From: an uncultured delta proteobacterium
Lineage (GTDB): Bacteria; RBG-13-61-14; DRUE01
Length of the DNA stretch: 10,310 nucleotides
Direction of reading: 5' to 3'
Assembly: GCA_903930515.1 (NCBI GenBank)
Contig: CAIYYW010000183.1
Coordinates: 1 to 10,310 of the forward strand
The position numbers and the translations under genes are program-made. Shown here one piece after another: positions 1 through 7,285 of the stretch (position 1 is its first letter; the number at the start of each line of letters is the position of its first letter). The notes below the pieces were generated by a model, which was not told where the DNA came from, ran no database searches, and saw only the letters and a list, made by a program, of their open reading frames with translations.

Positions 1-1238
1 TGCTTAAGGAGAGCGAGCTGGAAAAACTTTATGATGCGATTGAGGTTCCGCTCAGCCTGGTGCTGGCCCGGATGGAGATGGCCGGAGTAAAAATTGACCC
101 CAAAAAACTCAAGGCGCTCGGGCAGGAACTCCAGGAAAAAGAAGCTCTGATCAAGAAAGATATTTTCAAGCTGTCCCAGGGAGAGTTCAATGTTGATTCC
201 CCCCGCCAACTTTCCGAGGTGCTCTTCCAGCGGCTAAATCTCCCGACCAAGAAAAAAATCAAGACCGGTTTTTCCACCAACGCCGAGGTGCTCGCGGAGC
301 TGGCCGCAATCCATCCGCTCCCTCAAAAAATCATTGACTACCGCACGCTCAGCAAGCTCCGGAGCACTTACACCGACGCGCTGATCAATATGATTGACCC
401 GGTCACCGGCAGGATTCATACCTCTTACAACCAGGCCATCACCTCCACCGGAAGACTCTCCAGCTCGGAACCGAACCTGCAAAACATCCCGGCGCGCGCT
501 CCGGAGGGCAGGAAAATCCGGGAGGCCTTTATCGCGGAAAAAGGATTCCAACTCTTGTCCGCGGATTATTCCCAGATTGAACTCAGGGTGCTCGCGCATT
601 TGAGCGGAGAGCCGGCGCTGCTTGCGGCCTTTGCCCAAGGCGAGGACATCCACCGCCGGACCGCGATGGAAGTTTTTGGAGTGAACCCGGATGATGTCAG
701 CGCGGAGCTTCGGCGCCGAGCCAAGGTGATCAATTTCGGAATCCTTTACGGGATGAGCGATTTCGGCCTGAGCCAGGAGCTGGGCATTGACCATAAGGAA
801 GCCCGTAAATACATTGACCATTATTTTGAGCGTTATCCGAAAGTGCGTGAATTCCTGGACCAGCTTTTAAAAGAGGCGCGGGAAAAACTTTGGATCAGCA
901 CCATCCTCGGCCGTCGTTGTTTCTTCCCCGACATCAACAGCCAGAACCAGATCGTCCGCAAGGCCGCGGAGCGAGAGGCGACCAACGCCCCGATGCAGGG
1001 GGGCGCCGCGGACATCATCAAGAAGGCGATGGTGGAGATTGACCGGAAACTGATCGGGCAAAAATTCCGGAGCCGGATGATCCTCCAGGTCCACGATGAA
1101 CTGGTGTTTGAGGCCGCGGAGGACGAGTTGGAACCGTTGAAAAAGTTGGTGACCCTGGAAATGGAATCAGCGGTTTCGCTGAAAGTGCCGCTCAAGGTTG
1201 AACTCGGGATCGGACTCAACTGGCTGGAAGCGCATTGA
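1..1238 (+). CDS. polA: DNA polymerase I, C-terminal polymerase domain (5' partial)
   Basis: Family A DNA polymerase, which fills gaps in repair and replaces Okazaki primers. The frame is open from base 3 with no stop, and the first residues (LYDAIEVPLSLVLARME) match the conserved start of the polymerase domain. The gene therefore begins outside the window and the ATG at 60 is internal. About 411 residues are visible. Palm motif A (DYSQIELR) has its catalytic Asp at 564-566. The fingers O-helix runs RRRAKVINFGILYG from 711, with the Arg, Lys, Phe and Tyr that bind the incoming dNTP; the Phe (735-737) is the type that disfavours dideoxynucleotides. Motif C (QVHDELVFE) has its catalytic Asp at 1095-1097. 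STGRLSSSEPNLQNIP lies just before motif A. The stop is TGA at 1236-1238. One oddity is NAPMQGG, where the family usually has QGT or QGS. The 5'-nuclease and 3'-5' exonuclease domains would lie upstream and cannot be assessed. The gene converges on the ten-gene minus-strand cluster. Confidence 0.97.
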   Translation, partial: LKESELEKLYDAIEVPLSLVLARMEMAGVKIDPKKLKALGQELQEKEALIKKDIFKLSQGEFNVDSPRQLSEVLFQRLNLPTKKKIKTGFSTNAEVLAELAAIHPLPQKIIDYRTLSKLRSTYTDALINMIDPVTGRIHTSYNQAITSTGRLSSSEPNLQNIPARAPEGRKIREAFIAEKGFQLLSADYSQIELRVLAHLSGEPALLAAFAQGEDIHRRTAMEVFGVNPDDVSAELRRRAKVINFGILYGMSDFGLSQELGIDHKEARKYIDHYFERYPKVREFLDQLLKEAREKLWISTILGRRCFFPDINSQNQIVRKAAEREATNAPMQGGAADIIKKAMVEIDRKLIGQKFRSRMILQVHDELVFEAAEDELEPLKKLVTLEMESAVSLKVPLKVELGIGLNWLEAH

Positions 1239-1241
1239 GAT

Positions 1242-1317
1242 GGTTGATCGGATGAGGGGTTGATCAGTTGATAAGAAAATAAGGACTCTCCCGGACACGC
1301 ATATAAACCGATCAACC
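1242..1317. repeat. 10-bp perfect inverted repeat in the polA / MFS convergent gap
   Basis: GGTTGATCGG at 1242-1251 is exactly complementary to CCGATCAACC at 1308-1317, with 56 bases between. The left arm is the first octamer unit of the adjoining array, so the right arm is an inverted copy of the same unit. GGTTGATC at 1258-1265 could also pair with the right arm, giving alternative folds. There is no T-run after either arm, so it is not a classical intrinsic terminator for polA or for the opposing operon. The rest of the gap shows only a weak 4-bp hairpin (GGTG/CACC, 1336-1346). Confidence 0.55.
1243..1274 (+). repeat. Degenerate octamer array (GTTGATNN)x4 behind polA
   Basis: Four consecutive 8-base units start five bases after the polA stop: GTTGATCG, GATGAGGG (a diverged unit), GTTGATCA and GTTGATAA. 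They keep exact 8-base register. The array is non-coding and fills the start of the convergent gap. It resembles a decaying microsatellite or a short interspersed repeat. The function is unknown, and four units are few enough that part of the pattern could be chance. Confidence 0.5.
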
Positions 1318-1349
1318 GCAATCACGATCCCCCTCGGTGCGACACCTCG

Positions 1350-2522
1350 TCAAGATAAAAGGAAAGACCTGACCCCCAATTTTGGCCTGAGCCAGAAGAT
1401 CACGATCAATCCGGCAAAGACCATAATGATTCCGCTGGCGAGGAACCCCTGCGGGAACCCGAGGGATTGGTTGATGGCGCCGGCGATATTGGAGAAGAGG
1501 AAAATGCTGGCATGACGGATCATCAGGATCAAGGCCCAGTTTCCGCCCGCCCTTTTCTTGGAGAAAGCCAGGGAGGCGATCACATAAATGAGCAGGAAAA
1601 AGGCGCTGTCACCGGTGGTGTGCAGGATCCGGATGACCAGAAACTGCGAAAAATTCTGCGCGTACCCGCTCAGGGACTGGAAAATTCCGGATAGAATCAG
1701 GGCCAGGCCGGCCAGGAGAACCTGCTGCTTGATCCGGTCATTGAGCCTGCCGACCAGATAGGTCACGACCGCCATGGAAAAAGAGATATAAAGAAAAAGT
1801 CTGCCCACCTGGCCGGCGGTCAAGCCGATCACCTCGGTCTGGAGCAGGGTATAGCCGGCGTATTCAAATCCCGCGTGCGAGGCCACAATCATCACGATGA
1901 AAATCAGGATCCAGGTCAGGGGATGTTTCAAATCCTCCCGATATTCGCTGAGATGAAAGGCAATGCCCCGGATCCGGGGAAGGGTCAACCCGACTATGAG
2001 CAACAAGCCGGCAAAACCAAGCAACATCCAGAACAGTCCCCGCCCTCCAAAACGCTCGATGAATCTGCCTCCGATTTCCGAGCCCAGGCCCGCGCCCAGG
2101 ATATCTCCGATGCTGAAAATCGCGGTTTGGCCGCCCCGGGAATCTTCCCCCATTTCCTTCAGGAACAGGGCTGAAATTGCGATCTGGATCAGAGCCACGG
2201 AAATACCGAAGACCAGAATATACAACTCAAACCAGCGGGGAAAACTCCTGACCAGGAACAGGACGGGAAAAATCGCGGCGATGGAAGCCCCGGCCAGGAA
2301 GAAAATTTTCGGGCTGATCCGATCCAGCAGAACGCCGATGGGCAGAACCAGAACCACCACGGTCAAGCTGATCAGGCTGACCAGCAGACCGATCCGGGCG
2401 TCCGAAACCCCGGCCTGCTTGAAATAATACGGGAAATAGATCAGGCCGCCCCAATAATAAAGCATGAACAGGAATTGCAAGAAACCGTAATAAAATGCCT
2501 TTGAGTAAGATTGCTTTTCCAT
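1350..2522 (-). CDS. Major facilitator superfamily (MFS) transporter, substrate unknown
   Basis: A 390-residue inner-membrane carrier with a strongly hydrophobic sequence that segments into roughly twelve helices, the usual MFS_1 size. After the second helix there is a motif-A-like loop (GVLLDRISPK, residues 63-72), and its half-repeat recurs as GRLNDRIK (258-265), as expected for a two-fold 6+6 MFS protein. A charged central loop (about residues 183-200, RIRGIAFHLSEYRED) separates the halves. The start is ATG, 12 bases after the methyltransferase stop. There is no strong Shine-Dalgarno sequence, so translation probably depends on coupling. It is the last gene of the minus-strand unit and ends about 110 bases from polA. 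No substrate can be read from the sequence; drug efflux, sugar or nucleotide-type carriers are all possible. The MFS assignment is firm, the role is not. Confidence 0.85.
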   Translation of the reverse strand: MEKQSYSKAFYYGFLQFLFMLYYWGGLIYFPYYFKQAGVSDARIGLLVSLISLTVVVLVLPIGVLLDRISPKIFFLAGASIAAIFPVLFLVRSFPRWFELYILVFGISVALIQIAISALFLKEMGEDSRGGQTAIFSIGDILGAGLGSEIGGRFIERFGGRGLFWMLLGFAGLLLIVGLTLPRIRGIAFHLSEYREDLKHPLTWILIFIVMIVASHAGFEYAGYTLLQTEVIGLTAGQVGRLFLYISFSMAVVTYLVGRLNDRIKQQVLLAGLALILSGIFQSLSGYAQNFSQFLVIRILHTTGDSAFFLLIYVIASLAFSKKRAGGNWALILMIRHASIFLFSNIAGAINQSLGFPQGFLASGIIMVFAGLIVIFWLRPKLGVRSFLLS

Positions 2523-2534
2523 TGCGCGCCCGGA

Positions 2535-3335
2535 TTACTTGACCAGTTCGCCCCGGCGGAAAGCTTGCAAATATTCCAGGCAGGACGGATCCTGGCCGGA
2601 AAGGGTCAGGCTCGCCCTGAGCGTTGCCATCAGCTCCCGGTCCAGCGGGTCAATCAAGGCCGCGTCCAGGCCCGCGGGCAGGAGCATTGAGAGGAAGGTC
2701 CGATTGAGCAGTTTCCGATCCGGAAGTCCATAAGAGACATTGGACAAGCCGACTAAAGTCTTGAATTGCGGGAAACTCTTTTTAAGTTCGCGGATGGTTT
2801 CCAAAACATACATCCCGTTTTTCACATCCGTGCTCAAGGTGAACACCAGCGCGTCCACCAGAACCCGGTCCGGAGAAATTTGGTAACGGTCAATGATCCC
2901 GGCCAACCTTTCCATTGCCCGGAGCCGGTCGTCAATATTTTTGGGCGTGTCGTTTTCATCCATCAGCAGCGCGATCACGCTTGCCTGATACTCCTGCGCG
3001 AGGGGAAGTATTTTTTCGTGCCGGGCCGGGGTCAGGGTGATGGAATTGATTATCTGTCCGGGCCGGCCGATCCTTTTCAGGCCCGCGGAAATCACCTCGG
3101 GGTTAGAGCTGTCAACCGCGAGCGGGATTTCAAACCGATCCTTGATCAGGTCAATCAGCCAGAGCAAATCGGGAAGTTCGGCTTCCGGCAGGCTGGAGGC
3201 ATTCAGGTCAATGAAATCGCTTCCGGCCGCGACCAGCGCCTTGAACTCGTTGATAAAAAATGGCGCGTCCTTGCGCTTCAAAGCTTCCTTGATCGGCTTG
3301 CGCGAGCCGTTGATCCGTTCGGCAATGATGATCAT
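2535..3335 (-). CDS. Methyltetrahydrofolate:corrinoid methyltransferase (AcsE/MeTr-like, pterin-binding TIM barrel)
   Basis: A 266-residue cytosolic pterin-binding protein, close to the roughly 262 residues usual for AcsE. Such enzymes move the methyl group of CH3-H4folate onto Co(I) of a corrinoid protein. Family signatures are present: IIAERING at the N-terminus, GSDFIDLNAS (38-47), PLAVDSSNPEVI (71-82), IINSIT (95-100), LMDENDTP (124-131), and GLSNVSYGLPDRKLLNR (196-212). Asp75, Asn97, Asp161 and Asn199 fall at or within one position of the pterin and catalytic residues Asp75, Asn96, Asp160 and Asn199 described for the Moorella enzyme. The start is ATG at 3335, one base after the tsaB stop, with GGAGG nine bases upstream. 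The frame stays open to 3482, but that extension overlaps tsaB and lacks family similarity. FolP is unlikely because its usual N-terminal Asn-Val-Thr-Pro-Asp motif is missing. The corrinoid partner is not in the window, so the acceptor is inferred. Confidence 0.88.
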   Translation of the reverse strand: MIIIAERINGSRKPIKEALKRKDAPFFINEFKALVAAGSDFIDLNASSLPEAELPDLLWLIDLIKDRFEIPLAVDSSNPEVISAGLKRIGRPGQIINSITLTPARHEKILPLAQEYQASVIALLMDENDTPKNIDDRLRAMERLAGIIDRYQISPDRVLVDALVFTLSTDVKNGMYVLETIRELKKSFPQFKTLVGLSNVSYGLPDRKLLNRTFLSMLLPAGLDAALIDPLDRELMATLRASLTLSGQDPSCLEYLQAFRRGELVK

Positions 3336-3336
3336 C

Positions 3337-4011
3337 TCAAGAGACCTCCGCTTTCTTGAACTCCGCGTCACTGGGTCTGAGATAGACCGGAACCAGTTGG
3401 TCCAGCGGATCGGATTCCTGCCGGGACAGCCGCTCCCAACCGAGTTTCCCCGCAATGCTCGCGCGCGGATATTCAAACTCAAACCCGGCGAGCGCAGCGC
3501 GTTCCCGGAGCTGATCCCGGCAAACCCGTATCCCTTCGCCCACGGCCAGGGTGTTCTCCTTGATCAGCGGCCGCAGATTCTCCGGCGAGATCACCATCTG
3601 GTCGCTGACCGAATGGAAATCTTTCCCGCCCTGATAAAATCCCGCGAATACCTCCCCCTTGCGCGCGTCCAGCAACGCCAGGATCGGGCCCTGATAAAAA
3701 TTCACCGACCAGGCCAACGCCTCCAGGCTGGATACTCCCACGATCGGGACGGATAAGCTCAGGGCCAATCCCTTGGCGGTTGCCAGTCCCACCCGGACCC
3801 CGGTGAAGGAGCCGGGACCGATTCCGACCGCGATCCCCTGGATCGCTTTCGGCTCCAGCCCCAGTCGCTGGAACATCCAGTCCATTTCCGGGAGCAGACG
3901 CTCCGTGTGTTTCCGGCCCAGGTTGAAGCTGGCCTCAGCCAGGATTTGCTCGTCCCGGATCAGGGCGATGCTCCCGGCCAGGGTGGAAGTGTCAAGGCCG
4001 AGGATGATCAT
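3337..4011 (-). CDS. tsaB: tRNA t6A37 threonylcarbamoyltransferase complex subunit TsaB
   Basis: A 224-residue ASKHA-fold protein (E. coli TsaB is 231). TsaB is the non-catalytic partner that dimerises with TsaD and recruits TsaE to install N6-threonylcarbamoyladenosine at position 37 of ANN-decoding tRNAs. Signatures are ILGLDTST (3-10), the hallmark GIGPGSFTGVRVGL (63-76), LLDARKGEVF (113-122) and the C-terminal PVYLRPSDAE (208-217). The start is the ATG at 4011, whose A is also the last base of the rseP stop codon (TAATG), which indicates re-initiation coupling. A longer in-frame start at 4050 lies inside rseP and adds residues that precede the conserved ILGLDTST start. TsaD, TsaE and TsaC are not in the window. 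Confidence 0.95.
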   Translation of the reverse strand: MIILGLDTSTLAGSIALIRDEQILAEASFNLGRKHTERLLPEMDWMFQRLGLEPKAIQGIAVGIGPGSFTGVRVGLATAKGLALSLSVPIVGVSSLEALAWSVNFYQGPILALLDARKGEVFAGFYQGGKDFHSVSDQMVISPENLRPLIKENTLAVGEGIRVCRDQLRERAALAGFEFEYPRASIAGKLGWERLSRQESDPLDQLVPVYLRPSDAEFKKAEVS

Positions 4012-5405
4012 TATTTGATCCCGATGGATTTGATCAATTCTTTTGCCCATTCCACAATCGGCTCCTGAAACCGGCTCAGGTCGTGGAAGGTTACCAGGAG
4101 CATAAACCCGAGCAAGAGAAAAAAGGTGCTCTGAAAGATGACCTCCTTAACCTTCTTGTTCAGCTTTCTCCGAGTCGCGGATTCAATGAGCGTGATCAAG
4201 ATATGCGCGCCGTCCAGGGGCGGGATCGGGATCAGGTTTAGAATCCCGAGGTTCACGCTGATGATCACCAAAATCATCAGGAACCGGGAGAGGCCGGCCT
4301 TGGCCGCCTGACTGGTCAGGCTGGCGATCCCGACCGGGCCGCTCATCGCCTTCCAGCTCACCTGCCCGCTAAAGAGTTTGCCCGCGGTCCGCACGGTGAG
4401 TCCGGCCCAGTAATACGCTTCATACCATCCGGCCTTCAACCCTTCCCAAAATCCGTACCGGACAAAAACCGTGGGCATTTTTTGTTCAATGCCGATCAGG
4501 TATCTTTTCTCGTCCTCACGGTATTGGGGCTGGACCGTAACGGTCAGCTTTTGCTGAGCGCGCTCCAATTCCATCACCAGGGGCTGTCCCCGGCTGGATT
4601 GAATCATCCCGGTCATCTCGTGCCAGTAATGAACCTCTTTGCCATTGATGCTTACGACCTTGTCGTCGGCCTTGATTCCCGCCTGGGCCGCGGGCCCGCC
4701 CGGCAAGGGTTTTCCAACCAGCGGCTCCACGCCCGGGATAAAAATACCCGAGTACCCCGCCTTCTCACCCTCGGTCGCCGCCAGTTTAATCTTTTCCTCC
4801 AGAACCGAGCTTCCGCGCTGAAGGGTATAAGTCATTTCTTTCCCGGCATTGAGCAGTTCCGTGGTGATCATTTCCTGGAAACTCTTGACCTTCCTGCCAT
4901 TGATCTGCAACACCAGGTCGCCCGGTTGGACCCCGGCTTTCTCCGCGGGCGATCCCGGAAGGATAGCTCCTACCCGCGCGTCCGCCACTTCAAAATAAGA
5001 GCGCTCAATTCCAACCCAGTAGGTAATCGGAGCCACCGCAAAGGCCACCGCGATATTGAGAACGGCTCCCATCGCGAAGATGATCAGTTTTTTCCAGGCC
5101 GGCTGCGCGAACAGCGCGCGTTGCTCGTCTTCCGGAGTGACCGGCTCATCCGATTCATCCAACTCGCTCGGGTCTCCGAACAGGCGCACATATCCTCCGA
5201 GCGGAATCGGCTTGATCCCGTATTCGGTCTCGCCGATTTTCTTATGCACAATCCAGGGGCCGAACCCGAAGGCGAACACCAGCACCTTGACCCGGAAGAT
5301 TTTGGCCGCGATGAAATGCCCGAACTCATGGATAAACACCAGGACCCCGAGCATAATCAGGAAGGGGACGATCACCCAGAGGAATGAACTCAAGGCGTTA
5401 AACAT
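4011..5405 (-). CDS. rseP: Site-2 intramembrane zinc metalloprotease RseP (two PDZ domains)
   Basis: A 464-residue multi-pass inner-membrane protease (E. coli RseP is 450). It cuts a transmembrane substrate, classically an anti-sigma factor after site-1 cleavage, and can also clear signal-peptide remnants. The first helix carries the zinc site HEFGH (His26, Glu27, His30). PDZ1 spans about residues 138-215 (ILPGSPAEKAGVQPGDLV) and PDZ2 about 225-295 (GGPAAQAGIKADDKVVSING). The second active-site element is NLIPIPPLDG (390-399), with Asp398 as the third zinc ligand. GPVGIA near 356-361 is also typical. The ATG overlaps the dxr end by 8 bases, and GGGGAG lies seven bases before it, inside dxr. 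The last helix is about 425-441. No sigma/anti-sigma pair is nearby, so the natural substrate here is unknown. Confidence 0.96.
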   Translation of the reverse strand: MFNALSSFLWVIVPFLIMLGVLVFIHEFGHFIAAKIFRVKVLVFAFGFGPWIVHKKIGETEYGIKPIPLGGYVRLFGDPSELDESDEPVTPEDEQRALFAQPAWKKLIIFAMGAVLNIAVAFAVAPITYWVGIERSYFEVADARVGAILPGSPAEKAGVQPGDLVLQINGRKVKSFQEMITTELLNAGKEMTYTLQRGSSVLEEKIKLAATEGEKAGYSGIFIPGVEPLVGKPLPGGPAAQAGIKADDKVVSINGKEVHYWHEMTGMIQSSRGQPLVMELERAQQKLTVTVQPQYREDEKRYLIGIEQKMPTVFVRYGFWEGLKAGWYEAYYWAGLTVRTAGKLFSGQVSWKAMSGPVGIASLTSQAAKAGLSRFLMILVIISVNLGILNLIPIPPLDGAHILITLIESATRRKLNKKVKEVIFQSTFFLLLGFMLLVTFHDLSRFQEPIVEWAKELIKSIGIK

Positions 5406-6552
5406 TGATCAACTCCCCGGCCCTGGTTCTGGCCCAATGATCCGCTTCCAGGATTTCCTTCAAGGTTTTAGCCGATTTGGTTTTATGCTCATTCATAATT
5501 ATTTCCACCAACTCCACAATATTATTAAAACCGATCTTGCCGGAAAGAAAAGCAGATACCGCCTCCTCGTCCGCGGCGTTCATCACCGCGGGCAGGGTCC
5601 CCCCGGCGTGGAGCGCCTGGAACCCGAGCTTGAGGCCGGGAAAACAATTCTGATCCGCGGGCTCGAACTTAAGTTCGGCCAATTCCTCTAAATCCAATCG
5701 GGGAAAATCCAACTCGGGCCGCTCCGGGAAGAAGAGCGCGTAGGCAATGGGAATCCGCATATCCGGCGCTGAGAGATAGGCGCAGATGGCGCCGTCTCTG
5801 GTTTCCACCATTGAATGGATCACGCTTTGCGGGTGGATGATCACTTCCAACTGTTCCGGCCTCAAGCCAAACAGCCATTTCGCCTCAATCAATTCCAGCG
5901 CCTTGTTCATCAGGGTCGCCGAGTCCACCGAGATTTTCCTGCCCATCTTCCAGGTCGGATGCCGGAGCGCGTCTTCCACGGTCGCATCGTTCATCTGCTC
6001 CCGGCTCTTTCCCCGGAACGGACCGCCCGAGGCGGAGAGGATCACCCGTCTGATTTCTTCAGGATGCTTTCCCCGGATCAACTGAAAAATCGCGGAATGC
6101 TCGGAGTCCACCGGGATGACCTTCACCCCTTTTTTCAAGGCGCGGCCAGTGATAATTTCCCCCGCCATCACCATCGGCTCCTTGTTGGCGAGCGCGATAT
6201 TTTTGCCGGCATCAATCGCGGCGAGCAGTGGATTCAGCCCGGCGGATCCGGCGATGGCCATCAGGACCAGGTCCGCGTCCTTCCGGCCGGCCGCCTCAAT
6301 CAGGCCGGCCTCTCCGGAAACCACTTTGATCGTCCGGGGAATTTTCTTTTTCAATTCCCGAGCCGCGGCCTCGGTCTGGACCGAGACCAGGGAGGGATGA
6401 ACTTTTTTGGACTGTTCCTCCAACAGCTCCAGGTTTTCGCGGGCAGAGAGCGCGACCACCTTGAATTTCCGCGGGAAACACGCGACGATTTCCAGGGCCT
6501 GGGTCCCGATCGAACCGGTTGAGCCGAGGATGCTGACCCGTTTCTTTGCCAT
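5398..6552 (-). CDS. dxr: 1-deoxy-D-xylulose 5-phosphate reductoisomerase
   Basis: A 384-residue cytosolic enzyme that converts DXP to 2-C-methyl-D-erythritol 4-phosphate with NADPH and a divalent metal. This is the committed step of the MEP isoprenoid pathway and the fosmidomycin target. The NADPH loop GSTGSIG is at 10-16. Active-site residues align with E. coli: Lys124 (ALANKEP), metal ligands Asp149 and Glu151 with Ser150 (PVDSEHSAIFQ), Ser175 (SASGGPF), and Ser211, Asn216, Lys217 and Glu220 in ISVDSATLMNKALE. HPTWKMG and HPQSVIHS are also present. The C-terminal helical domain is complete. Where E. coli has NKES, this protein has NKEP; all catalytic residues are intact. The gene starts 7 bases after uppS and overlaps rseP by 8 bases. 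In many bacteria cdsA sits between uppS and dxr; here it does not. Confidence 0.97.
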   Translation of the reverse strand: MAKKRVSILGSTGSIGTQALEIVACFPRKFKVVALSARENLELLEEQSKKVHPSLVSVQTEAAARELKKKIPRTIKVVSGEAGLIEAAGRKDADLVLMAIAGSAGLNPLLAAIDAGKNIALANKEPMVMAGEIITGRALKKGVKVIPVDSEHSAIFQLIRGKHPEEIRRVILSASGGPFRGKSREQMNDATVEDALRHPTWKMGRKISVDSATLMNKALELIEAKWLFGLRPEQLEVIIHPQSVIHSMVETRDGAICAYLSAPDMRIPIAYALFFPERPELDFPRLDLEELAELKFEPADQNCFPGLKLGFQALHAGGTLPAVMNAADEEAVSAFLSGKIGFNNIVELVEIIMNEHKTKSAKTLKEILEADHWARTRAGELINV

Positions 6553-6559
6553 GGATTTT

Positions 6560-7285
6560 TTAGGAACCGACGCCGCGGCTGATTTGTTCGGGGGTGAGGC
6601 CGAACCTTCGCTCCCGGGTCTGATAGAATCTAATGGCCTTGCGCAATTCCCGGGAGGAGAAATCCGGCCAGAGGGTTTTGGTGAAGTAAAGCTCGGTATA
6701 AGCGATCTGCCAGAGCAGGAAGTTGCTGATCCGGAACTCGCCCCCGGTCCTGATCAAAAGGTCCGGGTCCGGGATGCCCGAGGTATCAAGCAGGATGCCG
6801 AATTTTTTTTCCGAGAGATTCTTCCGGAGCCCCGGTCCGCGACTGACGGCGCGCAGGATTTCATCCCGGCCCCCGTAGCAGAGGGCGATGGTCAGGACCA
6901 TTTTTTCCCCGGCCCGGGATTTTTTCAGGGCGTCCTGGATCAGCTTCTGCAAATCCTTGGGCAACAACTCCGCCCGTCCGATCACCTTGAGCCGGATCCC
7001 GTTCTTTATCAGTTCGGCCAGTTCTTTTTTTATGTAATCACGGAGCAGATCAAAAAGCGCGTTCAACTCGCGGGCCGGCCTTTTCAAATTTTCCGTGCTC
7101 AGGGCGAAGAGGGTCAGACAGGAAATCCCGGCCCGGCGGGCGGCCTTCACCACCTTTTTGGTCGCCTCAATCCCCTGGCGGTGTCCTTGAATCCGGTCCC
7201 GGCCGCGCGCAACCGCCCAGCGGCCGTTCCCGTCCATAATGATCGCGATATGCCTGGGCAGGGGTCCTGGGGGTTCAGACTTCAA
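6560..7285 (-). CDS. uppS: Isoprenyl transferase / undecaprenyl diphosphate synthase (TTG start)
   Basis: A 241-residue cis-prenyltransferase that adds IPP units to FPP to make long-chain (usually C55) prenyl diphosphate, the precursor of the peptidoglycan and O-antigen carrier lipid. IAIIMDGNGRWA (13-24) carries the catalytic Asp18. STENLKRP (63-70), LLIRTGGEFRISNF (176-189) and LLWQIAYTELYF (190-201) are all hallmarks, and Glu198 matches the Mg-binding Glu of the E. coli enzyme. No ATG or GTG lies before the essential MDGNGRW motif in a sensible place; the best start is TTG at 7285. It has an AAGGA-type ribosome site about five bases upstream, and the gene overlaps the frr end by 11 bases. 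Chain length cannot be proved from sequence. The product is used in the envelope, and Dxr, encoded next door, feeds the same pathway. Confidence 0.96.
   Translation of the reverse strand: MKSEPPGPLPRHIAIIMDGNGRWAVARGRDRIQGHRQGIEATKKVVKAARRAGISCLTLFALSTENLKRPARELNALFDLLRDYIKKELAELIKNGIRLKVIGRAELLPKDLQKLIQDALKKSRAGEKMVLTIALCYGGRDEILRAVSRGPGLRKNLSEKKFGILLDTSGIPDPDLLIRTGGEFRISNFLLWQIAYTELYFTKTLWPDFSSRELRKAIRFYQTRERRFGLTPEQISRGVGS

Noticed and set aside
1336-1346. GGTGCGACACC hairpin as a terminator of polA or of the opposing operon
   Set aside because: It has only four pairs and no following T-run on either strand, too weak for an intrinsic terminator.
2535-3335. Dihydropteroate synthase (FolP) as identity of the pterin-binding gene
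   Set aside because: The FolP N-terminal Asn-Val-Thr-Pro-Asp motif is missing, whereas the GLSNVSYGLP and LMDENDTP blocks and residue positions fit methyltetrahydrofolate methyltransferases.
3336-3482. 49-residue N-terminal extension of the methyltransferase from 3482
   Set aside because: It lies inside tsaB in another frame, is Arg/Ser-rich, and the ATG at 3335 has GGAGG and the exact family N-terminus.
2766-3756. Overlapping + strand frames of 197 and 239 codons opposite the methyltransferase and tsaB
   Set aside because: Both are explained as shadows of strongly conserved minus-strand proteins and show no domain.
4482-5387. 301-codon open frame on the + strand opposite rseP
   Set aside because: It is a mirror of the rseP coding frame with no family motifs, and there is no ribosome site that would set it apart.
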